From JBBRNH01 sp038230415 (lineage in GTDB: Bacteria; Bacteroidota; Bacteroidia; Cytophagales; Spirosomataceae), in assembly GCA_038230415.1 (NCBI GenBank), contig JBBRNH010000002.1, positions 62,001-126,000 on the forward strand: 64,000 bases of DNA. Reading direction: 5' to 3'. The notes under the pieces are model-generated. The model did not search any database. It was not told where the DNA came from and saw only the letters and a program-made list of their open reading frames with translations. This document shows positions 53,415 through 62,058 of the stretch, piece by piece (positions within the stretch are counted from its first letter, which is position 1; every line of letters begins with the position of its first letter). The position numbers and the translations under genes are program-made.

Positions 53415-54155
53415 TTAGGCCATCGCCCCGTTGATGCCGATGTTCTGGGCCGAAATCCAGCGGGATTCGTCGGCGGCCAGAAAAACAACTAATTCCGCAA
53501 TGTCGTCTGGTTCACCAATGCGGTTGAACGCCGACATCCCGGCCAGCCGGTCGATGACTTCCTGGGGCTTGCCCTTGACGAAGAGTTCGGTGTTGGTTGG
53601 CCCCGGCGAGATGGAGTTGACCCGGATGCCCCGCGCACCAACTTCTTTGGCAAATACCCGCGTCAACTGCTCCACGGCAGCTTTTGTGGCCACATAAGTG
53701 CTGTAGGTGGGCAGCATGATCCGGTCCACAGACGACGAGAAATTGATGATACTGCCGTTGTCGGCCAGGCGGGTGGCGGCTTCGCGCAGGGTGTTGAAGG
53801 TGCCGCGCACGTTGGTGTCGAACTGCCGGGTAAAGTCCTCGTCGGTGGTGTCTTTTAGCAGCTTGGTAATCATGACCCCCGCGTTGTTGACCAGCACGTC
53901 GAGCTGGCCGAACTGCCCGATGGCCTCGTCGAACAGGCGTTTCACGTCGTCGGCCTTGCTCACGTCGGCCTGCACCGCCATGGCCTGACCGCCCTGTTGT
54001 TGAATGGCCGCGACGACGGCTTCGGCGGCCTCGCGGCTACCGGCATAATTGACCACGACCCGCGCCCCGGCAGCGGCCAGATGTTGGGCGACGGCGGCAC
54101 CGATGCCTTTCGAGGCCCCGGTGACGAGTACTACTTTGTTGTGTAAGGTGCTCAT
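53415..54155 (-). CDS. Short-chain dehydrogenase/reductase (FabG-like)
   Basis: 246 residues. Motifs TGASKGIG, NNAG, INFSSSVD and YVATK, with the typical end SRWISAQNIGINGAMA. Probably a 3-oxoacyl- or sugar-type reductase. First of two tandem SDR genes; a -7-like box stands upstream at 54182-54189 and the AraC gene at 54268 lies on the same strand just upstream. Confidence 0.93.
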   Translation of the reverse strand: MSTLHNKVVLVTGASKGIGAAVAQHLAAAGARVVVNYAGSREAAEAVVAAIQQQGGQAMAVQADVSKADDVKRLFDEAIGQFGQLDVLVNNAGVMITKLLKDTTDEDFTRQFDTNVRGTFNTLREAATRLADNGSIINFSSSVDRIMLPTYSTYVATKAAVEQLTRVFAKEVGARGIRVNSISPGPTNTELFVKGKPQEVIDRLAGMSAFNRIGEPDDIAELVVFLAADESRWISAQNIGINGAMA

Positions 54156-54181
54156 GTTGTGTCCGTTGAGTGATGACGGTA

Positions 54182-54189
54182 CAAAGGTC
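54182..54189 (-). promoter_or_regulatory. -7-like box for tandem SDR genes
   Basis: GACCTTTG on the minus strand, 26 bases before the ATG at 54155. Confidence 0.4.
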
Positions 54190-54267
54190 AGCCGTAACGA
54201 CGGAGGGCGAGGGACACCAATCAGAGTATTCAGGACAGATAACCAATATGCCGTTTGCTACATATAA

Positions 54268-55197
54268 CTACGGCGATTGCCGGACCCGAAACTGCACCGG
54301 CGACAGGCCCGTGTGCTTCTTCACGTAGTTGCTGAAGTGGGTCGGCTCGGCAAACCCCAGCCGATAGGCAATTTCTTTCACCGACAGGGCCGAATTGAGC
54401 AGCAGGGCTTTCGCTTCGGCAACGGTTTTTTCAGCAATCCAGGTGCTGACCGATTTGCCCGTTTTGCTTTTGATGACCGCGTTGAAGTAGCTCGGATGCA
54501 GGTGGCTGGCTGTGGCGCAGTCCTGCACCTGAAGCTGCCGGGCCGGTTCGTTCTGGCTCAACGCCCGGAAGTGCTGCTCCAGGAATTGCTTGAAATCCCG
54601 GACTATCTGCGAACTGCGGTTACCTTCGTAAATCGGGTTATAATCCTGCCAGAAGTACGCTTTTATCTTCAGCAGAGCCACCACAAACAGGTTGCCGATG
54701 ATCCGGTTGCGGTAGGGGTTGGCGGAGGTGTATTCGACCAAAATCTGAGCGCAAAGCTGCTCGAACTCCGCAAAAACGACCGGGCTAAGTACCCTGGGCA
54801 CGACGGTTTCGGCCAGCAGAAACGGGAACTCATCAAAAATGTCGGCATGGACATTTTCTTTCAGGAAGGCTTCGCTCAGGCTCACCAGATAGACGTCTTT
54901 GATGCGATGCCAGGTAAACGACTTGTAATGGCCGGGGTTGGTGAAATAAATCGTGCGTGGCTCCGTCGAAAACCGCTGTTCGTCGGTGGTGTAGGCACCA
55001 TCGGCATCGCAGACGAACACAAACGAATAAAAGTTGGCCCGAAACACTGGCGACGCAAACGGCAGGTCGGTGTGGATGTCGTTTAGTTTGTGAATATCGA
55101 ACTCACCCTGTGGACTAAAATGGTGGGTCGGCAGGTCGAGAAACTGGTAGAGATCGTTGATTCGGTCGAACGTTAAGCTTGTCGGGGTGTCGTGCAT
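54268..55197 (-). CDS. AraC-family transcriptional regulator
   Basis: 309 residues from the ATG at 55197 (MHDTPTSLTFDRIND). Cupin-like sensor half (RANFYSFVFVCDADG; TIYFTNPGHYKSFTW) and AraC domain with ATASHLHPSYFNAVIKSKTGK and VKEIAYRLGFAEPTHFSNYVKK. A third subfamily distinct from the HPL and DFY groups. It precedes the two tandem SDR genes on the same strand and likely controls them. Confidence 0.9.
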   Translation of the reverse strand: MHDTPTSLTFDRINDLYQFLDLPTHHFSPQGEFDIHKLNDIHTDLPFASPVFRANFYSFVFVCDADGAYTTDEQRFSTEPRTIYFTNPGHYKSFTWHRIKDVYLVSLSEAFLKENVHADIFDEFPFLLAETVVPRVLSPVVFAEFEQLCAQILVEYTSANPYRNRIIGNLFVVALLKIKAYFWQDYNPIYEGNRSSQIVRDFKQFLEQHFRALSQNEPARQLQVQDCATASHLHPSYFNAVIKSKTGKSVSTWIAEKTVAEAKALLLNSALSVKEIAYRLGFAEPTHFSNYVKKHTGLSPVQFRVRQSP

Positions 55198-55730
55198 GGC
55201 AGGTAACTTGATAAACGGCAACGAGCGGAAGGCTCCACGCCTTCACACTAGCCACGGTATCAACTAATTAGCCACAGTATAGTTAACGGGCGCTCTTTAT
55301 GCAATAACCGAAATAGGCACCGCGAAGGTAACCAATACAGTTACCCTCAAGGGGTATTGTTGCCGAATCACAGGAAGCGTTCAGTGACGTGTGTCACTTC
55401 CCTGAATCACCGAAGCGACGAAGATGGCCTAAACACGGGCCTGGGAATTCATCCAGTTGTTAAATCAGTTGGGTGGTCAGCCCCTGACCAAGACGGGCGA
55501 CGATAAGGCTTCGGGCTACGTTGACGGACACGAGGGGCCATTAAACCCTGCCAAATCACTCTGCTCAACTTCTGACGCAACAAAGCACCCTGTTACTCGC
55601 CCTAAAGAGGTTCCTACAGGACAGCGTCCGCCACCCAGATTCAGAACGGGCAACTAAGCGGTCTCGTTCATCAGTGGAATACACTCCATCGGAATTAACA
55701 GGTGATTATCAAAGGACACTAAACAGCGTT
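55198..55730. other. Intergenic region, no supported gene
   Basis: About 530 bases between the AraC gene and the integrase terminator. A 66-residue plus-strand frame at 55457-55657 has no family features. No tRNA is recognised, so an attachment site next to the integrase is not evident. Confidence 0.4.
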
Positions 55731-55767
55731 AAAAAGCCGCGTTCAGATTCTTCTGACGCGGTTTTTT
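55731..55767. terminator. Bidirectional intrinsic terminator
   Basis: AAAAAGCCGCG ... CGCGGTTTTTT with a short loop around GATTCTT. A-run on one side and T-run on the other, so it can act on both strands. It follows the integrase stop (minus strand) by 27 bases. Confidence 0.75.
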
Positions 55768-55794
55768 GTGGAGGAAATTATTTCAGTACACCGC

Positions 55795-57008
55795 TCAATC
55801 GGGCATCTGCTCAAAATACGTCTTGCGCGTTTTTTTCTTGGTATAAAACTGCGTCGTTTCCAGTGTTTCGTGGCGCAGGTGTTGCTGGACGTGTTCCAGA
55901 CTTACGCCTTCCTCCAGAAGGAGTTGGCCAACCGTATGCCGCAGACTGTGAGCCGACATCCCCACCCGTTTCAAGCCATGCTTCCTGAACTGCTTATCCA
56001 CGATGTACCGGATTTGATGCTTCTTTAGGTCGTCAAACAGGGACTCCCCCGTCGGCCATTGGGAATGGGCCAGCGGTTTGTTTCTTCTAAATACGTTTGC
56101 AACACCTGCCGACAAGCCGCGAAGAATTTGATGGCTTTCTTCGTACTCTTGCCTTTGCCCAGCACTTGTAGTTGATGCCTCTCGAAATCTAAATCGCCCA
56201 ACCTGAGCCGGGTCACTTCGACCGTCCGTAAACCCTCCAGGCCCAGCAGAACCAGAACCGCCCGGTCGCGTGTGGTTTCAACATCGTCCAAAACCCGTTG
56301 CCGCTCGTCGGCTTCCAGGCTGTCTTTGTAGAAGGTACGTTCGATAGCCAGCCCCCGCACATCGTCAATGTCGCGCAGGGCATTGAGTTGGTCGTCGCCT
56401 ACTATCAGGTCCTCGCGTCGGCGGATGCACCAGGCGGCCAATTGCTTGATGGCTGACAAGTATAAGTTGACGGTGAAGGCGGAGTACTGGTTATCTTTCA
56501 GATGCTGGACGAAGTCTGATACGGTCAGGCCGCTGAAAGATGCCGGTTGGCCCCGCGCTATTTGACCGTCGAGGTAGATAAAGAAGGCGTTGAGTGCTTT
56601 GGTGTAAGTCTCTTTGGAGCGATCTCCACGCAGGCTTTTGGCTTCCCGAATAAAGGTCAGGATCAGTTCATTGGCGGCTGGTGGTATCTTGGTCGTCTTG
56701 GGGTCAGCGATGATAAGGGGGCAACCGATGGTCTGATAAAAGAGCAGGAACTTCCGAATGGGTGATACGCGGTTGGGCGGTAGCCCGGCGGTGAATCGGG
56801 CAACACTCATGCTGTCAATACCGAACCCTTCTTTTAAACAGAAAGCCACATAAGCCCTGGCATGGCGGGGGTAGTTACTCGACTTGGGCAGGTCAGCGGC
56901 AAAGTAGCGAATCAGTTGGCTGATGGTGTAGCGGGTAATGGTCTTACCGACGGCCTGATTGTCCCCCTCGTTTTGGTGATGATGTAGACTGATGGAGGAA
57001 TCGGCCAT
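55795..57008 (-). pseudogene. Tyrosine recombinase/integrase, frameshifted
   Basis: N-terminal SAM-like core-binding domain (TYTKALNAFFIYLDGQIARG) and catalytic domain. The first arginine is in GLEGLRTVEVTRLRLGDLDF, the beta-hairpin lysine in LGKGKSTKKAIKF, then in another frame HSLRHTVGQLLLEEG (HxxR), LRHETLETTQFYTK with His and the nucleophile Tyr. All catalytic residues are present, but the frame breaks near 56045 at a run of five G; one more G would join the halves (NGRRGES-LFDDLKKH). Recent pseudogene, sequencing error or frameshift decoding cannot be told apart here. Confidence 0.85.
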
Positions 57009-57404
57009 AATGAATCGGGTTTTGGGCAAAGGTGGTGAAATAACGAAATTTCACCATTTCTCGCAAAGGATAATTTATAAGACGGTGAAGATTTTCTATA
57101 AACCAATTCCCTGGTTGATTCCATAGCGATCCATCAGTATCGCCCGGCTTATGCCCCGTCTTACCGAACGCTGAGATGGTCTGTTGCAGACTGAAATGCC
57201 AGCCCACTCCGCGCAAATGGTGTAGTACAGATTGACAGCAAGGGTGAGTCTTACTCTTATCATAGAGGCAATTTAGTTGCATAGCATTACGACCCAATAA
57301 GGATACTGTCAACAGCCAACCCGTCCCGATTTTTGAGACGCTTCTGATGGTGTGTTACTCATTTTAGTATTACCACTGATAATCAGTTCATTACTGATGA
57401 TTAC

Positions 57405-57491
57405 CCCTGTCTTACTGGGTGTCCTCTCCCCTGTCCTCTGGGGTGTCCTCTCCCTAGTAAGACAGGGGAGAGGACACCCAGTAAGACAGGG
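57405..57491. repeat. Perfect 31-bp inverted repeat with internal repeats
   Basis: Left arm 57405-57435 (starts CCCTGTCTTACTGGGTGTCC) is the exact reverse complement of 57461-57491, with a 25-base loop. The word TGTCCTCT occurs three times across left arm and loop. The stem is too long for an ordinary terminator and lies 400 bases upstream of the integrase gene. Confidence 0.9.
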
Positions 57492-58016
57492 AGCCGACAT
57501 TTGTCCACCCCGGTCATTACCGCGATGTAATACTGTGTCAGTCAACGAAAATTACAAAATTACACGCTTGTAATATCCCCAAATGACGCTGCCAGAGGCT
57601 ACTTCGCTTGTCCTATAGGCGGGCTTGCATACCCAGAAAACACCAGTCAGACACCACCTGACGATGACCGGGACACCAACCCCCACTTTAGAAAAAGAAT
57701 GAACACAAGTCATCACCTCTTCGTAAATTCTCTAAGCATATCGAAATAGTAGATAATAATTCCATGACTACTTGACTTCGCCCGAAAACCTACCGACACT
57801 TGCACTGTCAAAAAACATAAACCGTTGATATGCAATTTGTTGATGCTGGTAAATACGGGCCTCCTAAACCACGGATAGCAATCGGGGCCATGCTCATGAA
57901 TCAGGGACGGGCACCCCCACCCGCTAAAATCAATCATCGCTCAGGGGCCGGGTACTGACGAGTACACCCAGCCTTGCCAATCCTTTACCCGACTGCCCCC
58001 AGCAGATGCGGAGCGA

Positions 58017-58044
58017 AGGCGTGCGCCCATACGCCTGTTTTTTT
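58017..58044 (+). terminator. Intrinsic terminator
   Basis: Six-base arms AGGCGT/ACGCCT around GCGCCCAT, followed by G and seven T on the plus strand. No plus-strand gene precedes it closely. Confidence 0.6.
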
Positions 58045-58203
58045 GCGTAAACCGGCAGTTAATCGGTTTGAGAAAACAATGCTAAAAAAGTTAGTCTACC
58101 GTTCACGCTGTTCTGCCAACGGTTATCAACGGTTAACCCGGGGTCTGGCAGACAGGCAAATCTCCCAGTGGTTTTTAATTCATACTTACTACAAACATCG
58201 TCC

Positions 58204-58782
58204 ATGAATAGCGTACCATCAGCCCGCTTTGAAGCCGACCCGCTCAACAGTACCTTCCGCTGGGTCATTCACCTGGACCCCAACCATGCCCGTAACCGGG
58301 TGGCCCAGTTGGATGGGTACAGCAAAGGGATGGGCTACGAAAACAATAATAAAGTACAACTTTTGCTCAATAAGTTGCGGAATCCGCTCTTGGGCTATGT
58401 AGAGAAAGCGTTGCTGATCGAAGTATTCGAGCAGCAGGGGGGTGTTCTCAAAGAGCGCCATCCGAGGTTAATCACGTTGAGTCCGCATGGCTACCATTGT
58501 GCGGATTGGGTAGCGGAGAATGAGTTAATTTGTCAGTTTTTGAAGGGGGTGTATGACACTTACCTGACCACCGGCCAACTGCCTTCGGTTGAGAATCGGC
58601 GTAATAACCGCCGTCAAGGGGCTTACCAACGTGATTTAAAGCATGACTTGTACCGTTTCAACGACCACGGTGCGTTACAGGTTTTTTGCCGGGAACAGTC
58701 GGCCCACTACGGTCAGGAGTGTATGCGGTCTTGGTATTACAGCCATTTGCGGTTGTTTCCGGCTTTGCAGCCGGGTTGTTAA
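58204..58782 (+). CDS. Hypothetical protein, unrecognised
   Basis: 192 residues from the ATG at 58204 (MNSVPSARFEADPLNSTF). Soluble, no signal peptide, rich in His, Tyr, Asn and Arg (FRWVIHLDPNHARNRVAQLD; LSPHGYHCADWVAENELICQ; three Cys in the last 40 residues). No family recognised. Between integrase and partition genes, so a plasmid or island function such as replication or mobilisation is possible, but no Rep or relaxase motif is seen. Confidence 0.6.
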   Translation: MNSVPSARFEADPLNSTFRWVIHLDPNHARNRVAQLDGYSKGMGYENNNKVQLLLNKLRNPLLGYVEKALLIEVFEQQGGVLKERHPRLITLSPHGYHCADWVAENELICQFLKGVYDTYLTTGQLPSVENRRNNRRQGAYQRDLKHDLYRFNDHGALQVFCREQSAHYGQECMRSWYYSHLRLFPALQPGC

Positions 58783-59247
58783 GGGATTCGGGTTGGCATC
58801 AAGTCCAGGTTGCACTTTTGCTCATCAGCGTGCCAATCCGGGTTGTGTGGCGTGGAGCACAAGACCTGTTAAGGTCGCTTCACGCTATCCGAGCCAATGA
58901 GGGGGTTCTTTTTACAAATGGGCGTATTCATACGGTAAAACGTGATTAAAAAGTGTGTTAATTTCTATGACGGCTTTTAGGTCGGCGTTTTCCGTCTCAA
59001 ATACGGCTAACCCTCCACTTCGGCCACGTTACCAAACGTTTCTCAGTTGACAATTGGGCAAGACAAGCAGGTTAGTTGGAGATAATTCGGCCACGTCTGG
59101 GCCATCTCTTAGTTGTCAGTGCTCTTACTGTCAGCCTTGCTGAAGCACAGTAAGCAACGAGCATATCGTCTGTGTTTCGTCTGCTACTATAGTTACCCCC
59201 GCTTACGTTGATGCCCAATCTTTCTCAAGATACCAAAGTCATCAGTT
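58783..59247. other. Intergenic region before partition locus
   Basis: About 460 bases. Short frames lack family features. TTCGGCCACGT occurs at about 59017 and 59086 as a short direct repeat. Confidence 0.35.
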
Positions 59248-59330
59248 ATACACAAATACTGATTTGGGTAAATCAGTATTTGTGTATTTACATAAATGTG
59301 TATTTAATAAATTACACAAATACTGAAATA
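59248..59330. repeat. Iteron/centromere-like repeats upstream of parA
   Basis: Perfect 18-base inverted repeat (59248-59265 and 59270-59287, 4-base loop) containing ACACAAATACTGA, which recurs directly at 59314-59326. Three copies of this 13-mer therefore precede the parA promoter. Typical of a partition-site/operator bound by the RHH partner. Confidence 0.7.
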
Positions 59331-59334
59331 CACT

Positions 59335-59364
59335 TTTGATTATTTGTGCAATTTATTACCTTTG
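59335..59364 (+). promoter_or_regulatory. parA promoter
   Basis: TTTG (59335-59338), 18 bases, TACCTTTG (59357-59364), then 24 bases to the parA ATG. The -33 element adjoins the 13-mer repeats, so binding there would repress it. Confidence 0.6.
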
Positions 59365-59388
59365 ATTCTGCAATAATCAGATTATCAA

Positions 59389-60030
59389 ATGATTCTTTCA
59401 ATAACAAGTCTCAAAGGGGGTGTCGGTAAGTCAACTATCTCTCAAAACCTGGCCGTATGCTTTGCCCATGCCGGTTATAAGGTTTGCATTTTTGACGTTG
59501 ATACCAACCAGAGTGCCATACATTGGTCAGGGATCAGACCCGATGAATCGCCCCCCATTCCCGTGTTTGGGCAGCCGGATGGAATAGAACTATCCAAAAA
59601 TGTGAAGTTGATCAGCAGGGATTACGAGGTCGTCATTATAGACGGTACGCCGTCGCTCAATAAGGTGACGAGTAAAATCATCCTGCTGGCAGATATGCTC
59701 TTAATCCCCATTCTGGCAAGCGGCTTAGATATGTGGGCTACGAAGCAATTTCTTGAGCGCTATCAAGATGCAGTGGAAGAAAAGGAAAAGGCCATCCCGG
59801 CTTACTTTCTGCTTAATCAATATCAATCCAATACCAATCTGGCAAAAGAGGTTAAAGAGGTTTTAGATGAAACCGAGATTCCGGTCTTAAAAACTACGCT
59901 CAAGAACCGAACAGCCTACAAAGAAGCGGTAATTAAAGGGCTTGGGGTGATCGAATACAAGGATGAGAAGGCCAAGGCTGAAACGGTAGCACTGTTCAAT
60001 GAATTAACCCAAATTATCAAAAAACTTTAA
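59389..60030 (+). CDS. parA: ParA-family partition ATPase
   Basis: 213 residues, small (type Ib, ParF-like) ParA. Deviant Walker A KGGVGKST at residues 9-16, Walker A' FDVDTNQSA and Walker B VVIIDGTPSL. It moves plasmid DNA on the nucleoid together with a centromere-binding protein. It lacks an N-terminal DNA-binding domain, so regulation is expected from the small RHH protein encoded 11 bases downstream. Confidence 0.93.
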   Translation: MILSITSLKGGVGKSTISQNLAVCFAHAGYKVCIFDVDTNQSAIHWSGIRPDESPPIPVFGQPDGIELSKNVKLISRDYEVVIIDGTPSLNKVTSKIILLADMLLIPILASGLDMWATKQFLERYQDAVEEKEKAIPAYFLLNQYQSNTNLAKEVKEVLDETEIPVLKTTLKNRTAYKEAVIKGLGVIEYKDEKAKAETVALFNELTQIIKKL

Positions 60031-60041
60031 GTCGCAAATCA

Positions 60042-60293
60042 ATGGCAAAAGAGAAATTAGGTTTAAAAGACACGTTGGGGTTAAGCCCAAAAATCAGCCT
60101 GAAAAAATCAGAAATCAACATTGAGCAGACCGAGAAGGCAGTTAATGAGATTCACTCAACCAAAGAGGTTACCAAACGCGTGACTATTGATATGCCCATA
60201 GACCTCTTCAAATCAATGAAAATGAAGATTGTGGGTGAACGAACAGCTCGTGACTATATTCTTGACTTGGTTAAGAATGATTTGCACATTTAA
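60042..60293 (+). CDS. Small RHH-type partition protein (ParB/ParG-like)
   Basis: 83 residues. A flexible Lys-rich N-terminus (KEKLGLKDTLGLSPKISLKK) precedes a ribbon-helix-helix-like C-terminus: strand KRVTIDMP, helix IDLFKSMKMKIVG, helix TARDYILDLVKND. This is the layout of ParG/CopG-type centromere-binding partners of small ParA proteins. It is likely to bind the repeats on either side of the locus. Confidence 0.8.
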   Translation: MAKEKLGLKDTLGLSPKISLKKSEINIEQTEKAVNEIHSTKEVTKRVTIDMPIDLFKSMKMKIVGERTARDYILDLVKNDLHI

Positions 60294-60372
60294 ACATTTG
60301 TGTAAATGTGGTTTTAAACAAATGTTTAAATGTGTTTTTGTGTAAATAATTAAATACGTTTTTGTGCAAAAC
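60294..60372. repeat. Repeat cluster downstream of partition genes
   Basis: AT-rich stretch with TTTGTGTAAAT at 60297-60307 and 60337-60347, a related TTTTTGTGCAAAA ending near 60371, and the inverted pair AAACATTTG/CAAATGTTT. It resembles the upstream repeats and is a second candidate partition site or origin iteron set. Confidence 0.55.
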
Positions 60373-60517
60373 TCACATCTATATACTTGATAATGTGTTT
60401 GTTGGATAAGGCCATAAAGTTGAATGGTTTCGCCTGCTCAAGCCATGTCATAAATACCGGCGGCTGAATGTGGGCTTTGGGGAGGGAACAGAACCGTGTT
60501 TTTATTCTGTGTGGCTG

Positions 60518-60554
60518 CGTTGCCCGACTGGACAATATTACCAACCGGGCAACG
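60518..60554 (-). terminator. Hairpin after cas operon
   Basis: Perfect 9-base arms CGTTGCCCG (60518-60526) and its complement (60546-60554), just past the cas6e stop on the minus strand. No T tract, so termination is uncertain. Confidence 0.4.
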
Positions 60555-60562
60555 TAAGACAA

Positions 60563-61234
60563 CTAACCAAGTCGGGCCAATGAGAGCAGCCCAAAACCAA
60601 ACGCTTTGGCCGGGCCAATACCCTGCTGCAAGGCCAACCCAAAGAGAGCCGGGTCTGTAACTCGTAACGCTCCGTCAAATCGAACGCCATACAAAGGCAA
60701 AGCCCGCTTGGACGGAATGCCGCTTTGTTGGGAACTACCCTGCCAAAACCCATCACTACTGGCCCAAAGCACGTCAAATCCATGCTGATGTCCTTTGCGG
60801 CCAAGCCATTCCTGAGCGGGAGTGGGGCCATCAGCCTGGTTGGTCTCCGTGAGATAATCGGGCAATGCCATACGCCGACCCTGTTTTTTTCCTTCGCGCT
60901 TTTCTTTGCGCGTCGGGTTGGCGACCAGCCGGAACCGGAACTGCTGCCCATCATTAAAGTCAAGACTGAATGCACTTGACTTCATCGAAAGCAGGTAGTT
61001 TGCGGGTAGTTTAGCCCAGTCCGGTTCAGTAGCTGATTGAACCAACACCGTTGGCTGGGCATCGCGATTCGCTAAGGGTTCCAGCCGGAACAGCACGCCG
61101 TGTTCAGCGCGGTAGTCAAGGCCGGGTGCCGTCTCAAAAGCGCGGGCCAGGGTGCGGTGCAGGTCATACAGTGCGCTTACATCCCGGCGGGCTTCAGCCG
61201 AGCGGGGATTAAGCAGTAGTTTAGATAAATACAT
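60563..61234 (-). CDS. cas6e: Type I-E CRISPR endoribonuclease Cas6e (Cse3/CasE)
   Basis: Processes CRISPR precursor RNA and stays on the repeat hairpin in Cascade. 223 residues, with N-terminus MYLSKLLLNPRSAEARRD and YDLHRTLARAF (likely catalytic His), and the Gly-rich loop GIGPAKAFGFGLLSLARLG at the end. Last gene of the Cascade operon; 11 bases after cas5. cas1 and cas2, which usually follow, are absent. Confidence 0.93.
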   Translation of the reverse strand: MYLSKLLLNPRSAEARRDVSALYDLHRTLARAFETAPGLDYRAEHGVLFRLEPLANRDAQPTVLVQSATEPDWAKLPANYLLSMKSSAFSLDFNDGQQFRFRLVANPTRKEKREGKKQGRRMALPDYLTETNQADGPTPAQEWLGRKGHQHGFDVLWASSDGFWQGSSQQSGIPSKRALPLYGVRFDGALRVTDPALFGLALQQGIGPAKAFGFGLLSLARLG

Positions 61235-61245
61235 GGTTCGTCGGA

Positions 61246-62058
61246 TTATCGGGGAGCAGGAATATACGTGACAACCTCACGGGGTAAAAACCGACGAGGC
61301 TCAAACGAGAGCGGAACATCGGTACGCTGTGTACGACTGACGGGGATGTAGCCCGCTGATCGAAGCACCGTATCTGTTGTACTGGTCGCGGTATCTGTGT
61401 CGGTGATTAGTCGGAGTGAATGGGTTGATAAATCGGTTGACCGAACCCGGTTGGTGTCGGTGTTGGCTACGCCCGTTGCCAGCACAGGGTCAACAATGGT
61501 TAACAGGGCAGTTACCAGAGCCTCAGGAAGTACGCCCGAAGCGGATTCTTCTTCGTCTTGCCTAATGCAAATGGGCCAGGACGGAACAAAGGCTTTCCGG
61601 CCCAGACTCAACGGCCAGTATGGGTTAGCCAATGCCGCTTCCAACGCCCGCAGCAGAGACTCGTCCTGACTCTCGAAGCCGACCAGAAAGTAAGCATCGC
61701 TCAGGTAAAACCGTTCCGAAAGTACGGTATCCTGCAAGTCGCCGGGGTTGGCGGGCCTGCCGGGTTTAAGTTTGGCTTTTGCCCGAAGCACATTCTGGGC
61801 CGTGTGGTAATCGCGCCGGAGGATGCCCTCCCTCACAACCCGAACACCAAAGGGCATGGCCGACAAATCAGCCAGCGTGTATGCCTTACCGGCAATAGGG
61901 TGGATGGGAGCCGCCCGATCCCAGCCGAGGGCGGCACAGAGCAATCCGATAACCCCGCTTTTGGAGGGTTCGGAAAGCGTTTCCCGGATACCAAACCGGC
62001 TGCTGACCCCCCACGCCTGCATTGGCCCGGCCAGCCGCATAATCAGGGTGTAGCTCAT
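61246..62058 (-). CDS. cas5e: Type I-E Cascade subunit Cas5e (CasD)
   Basis: 270 residues, RAMP fold. N-terminus LIMRLAGPMQAWGVSSRFGI and TLSEPSKSGVIGLLCAALGW are hallmarks of Cas5e; RDYHTAQNVLRA follows. Binds the 5' handle of crRNA in Cascade. Its start overlaps the cas7 stop as ATGA. Confidence 0.94.
   Translation of the reverse strand: MSYTLIMRLAGPMQAWGVSSRFGIRETLSEPSKSGVIGLLCAALGWDRAAPIHPIAGKAYTLADLSAMPFGVRVVREGILRRDYHTAQNVLRAKAKLKPGRPANPGDLQDTVLSERFYLSDAYFLVGFESQDESLLRALEAALANPYWPLSLGRKAFVPSWPICIRQDEEESASGVLPEALVTALLTIVDPVLATGVANTDTNRVRSTDLSTHSLRLITDTDTATSTTDTVLRSAGYIPVSRTQRTDVPLSFEPRRFLPREVVTYIPAPR

Larger units (their letters stand above)
57009..58203. other. Long intergenic region with strong secondary structures
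   Basis: About 1.2 kb without a recognisable gene, between the integrase start and the hypothetical gene at 58204. It contains the 31-base inverted repeat (57405-57491) and a terminator (58017-58044). Short frames across the inverted repeat are products of its symmetry. Confidence 0.5.

Noticed and set aside
55457..55657. 66-codon plus-strand frame
   Set aside because: No family features, no promoter box; treated as intergenic.
57309..57573. Short frames on both strands across the 31-bp inverted repeat
   Set aside because: Leu/Val or Thr/Gly-rich translations mirror the inverted repeat; no start context or family.
60294..60562. Possible CRISPR array or cas1/cas2 remnant after cas6e
   Set aside because: No regularly spaced repeat of 25-40 bases and no Cas1/Cas2 motifs; the repeats here are short AT-rich partition-type elements.
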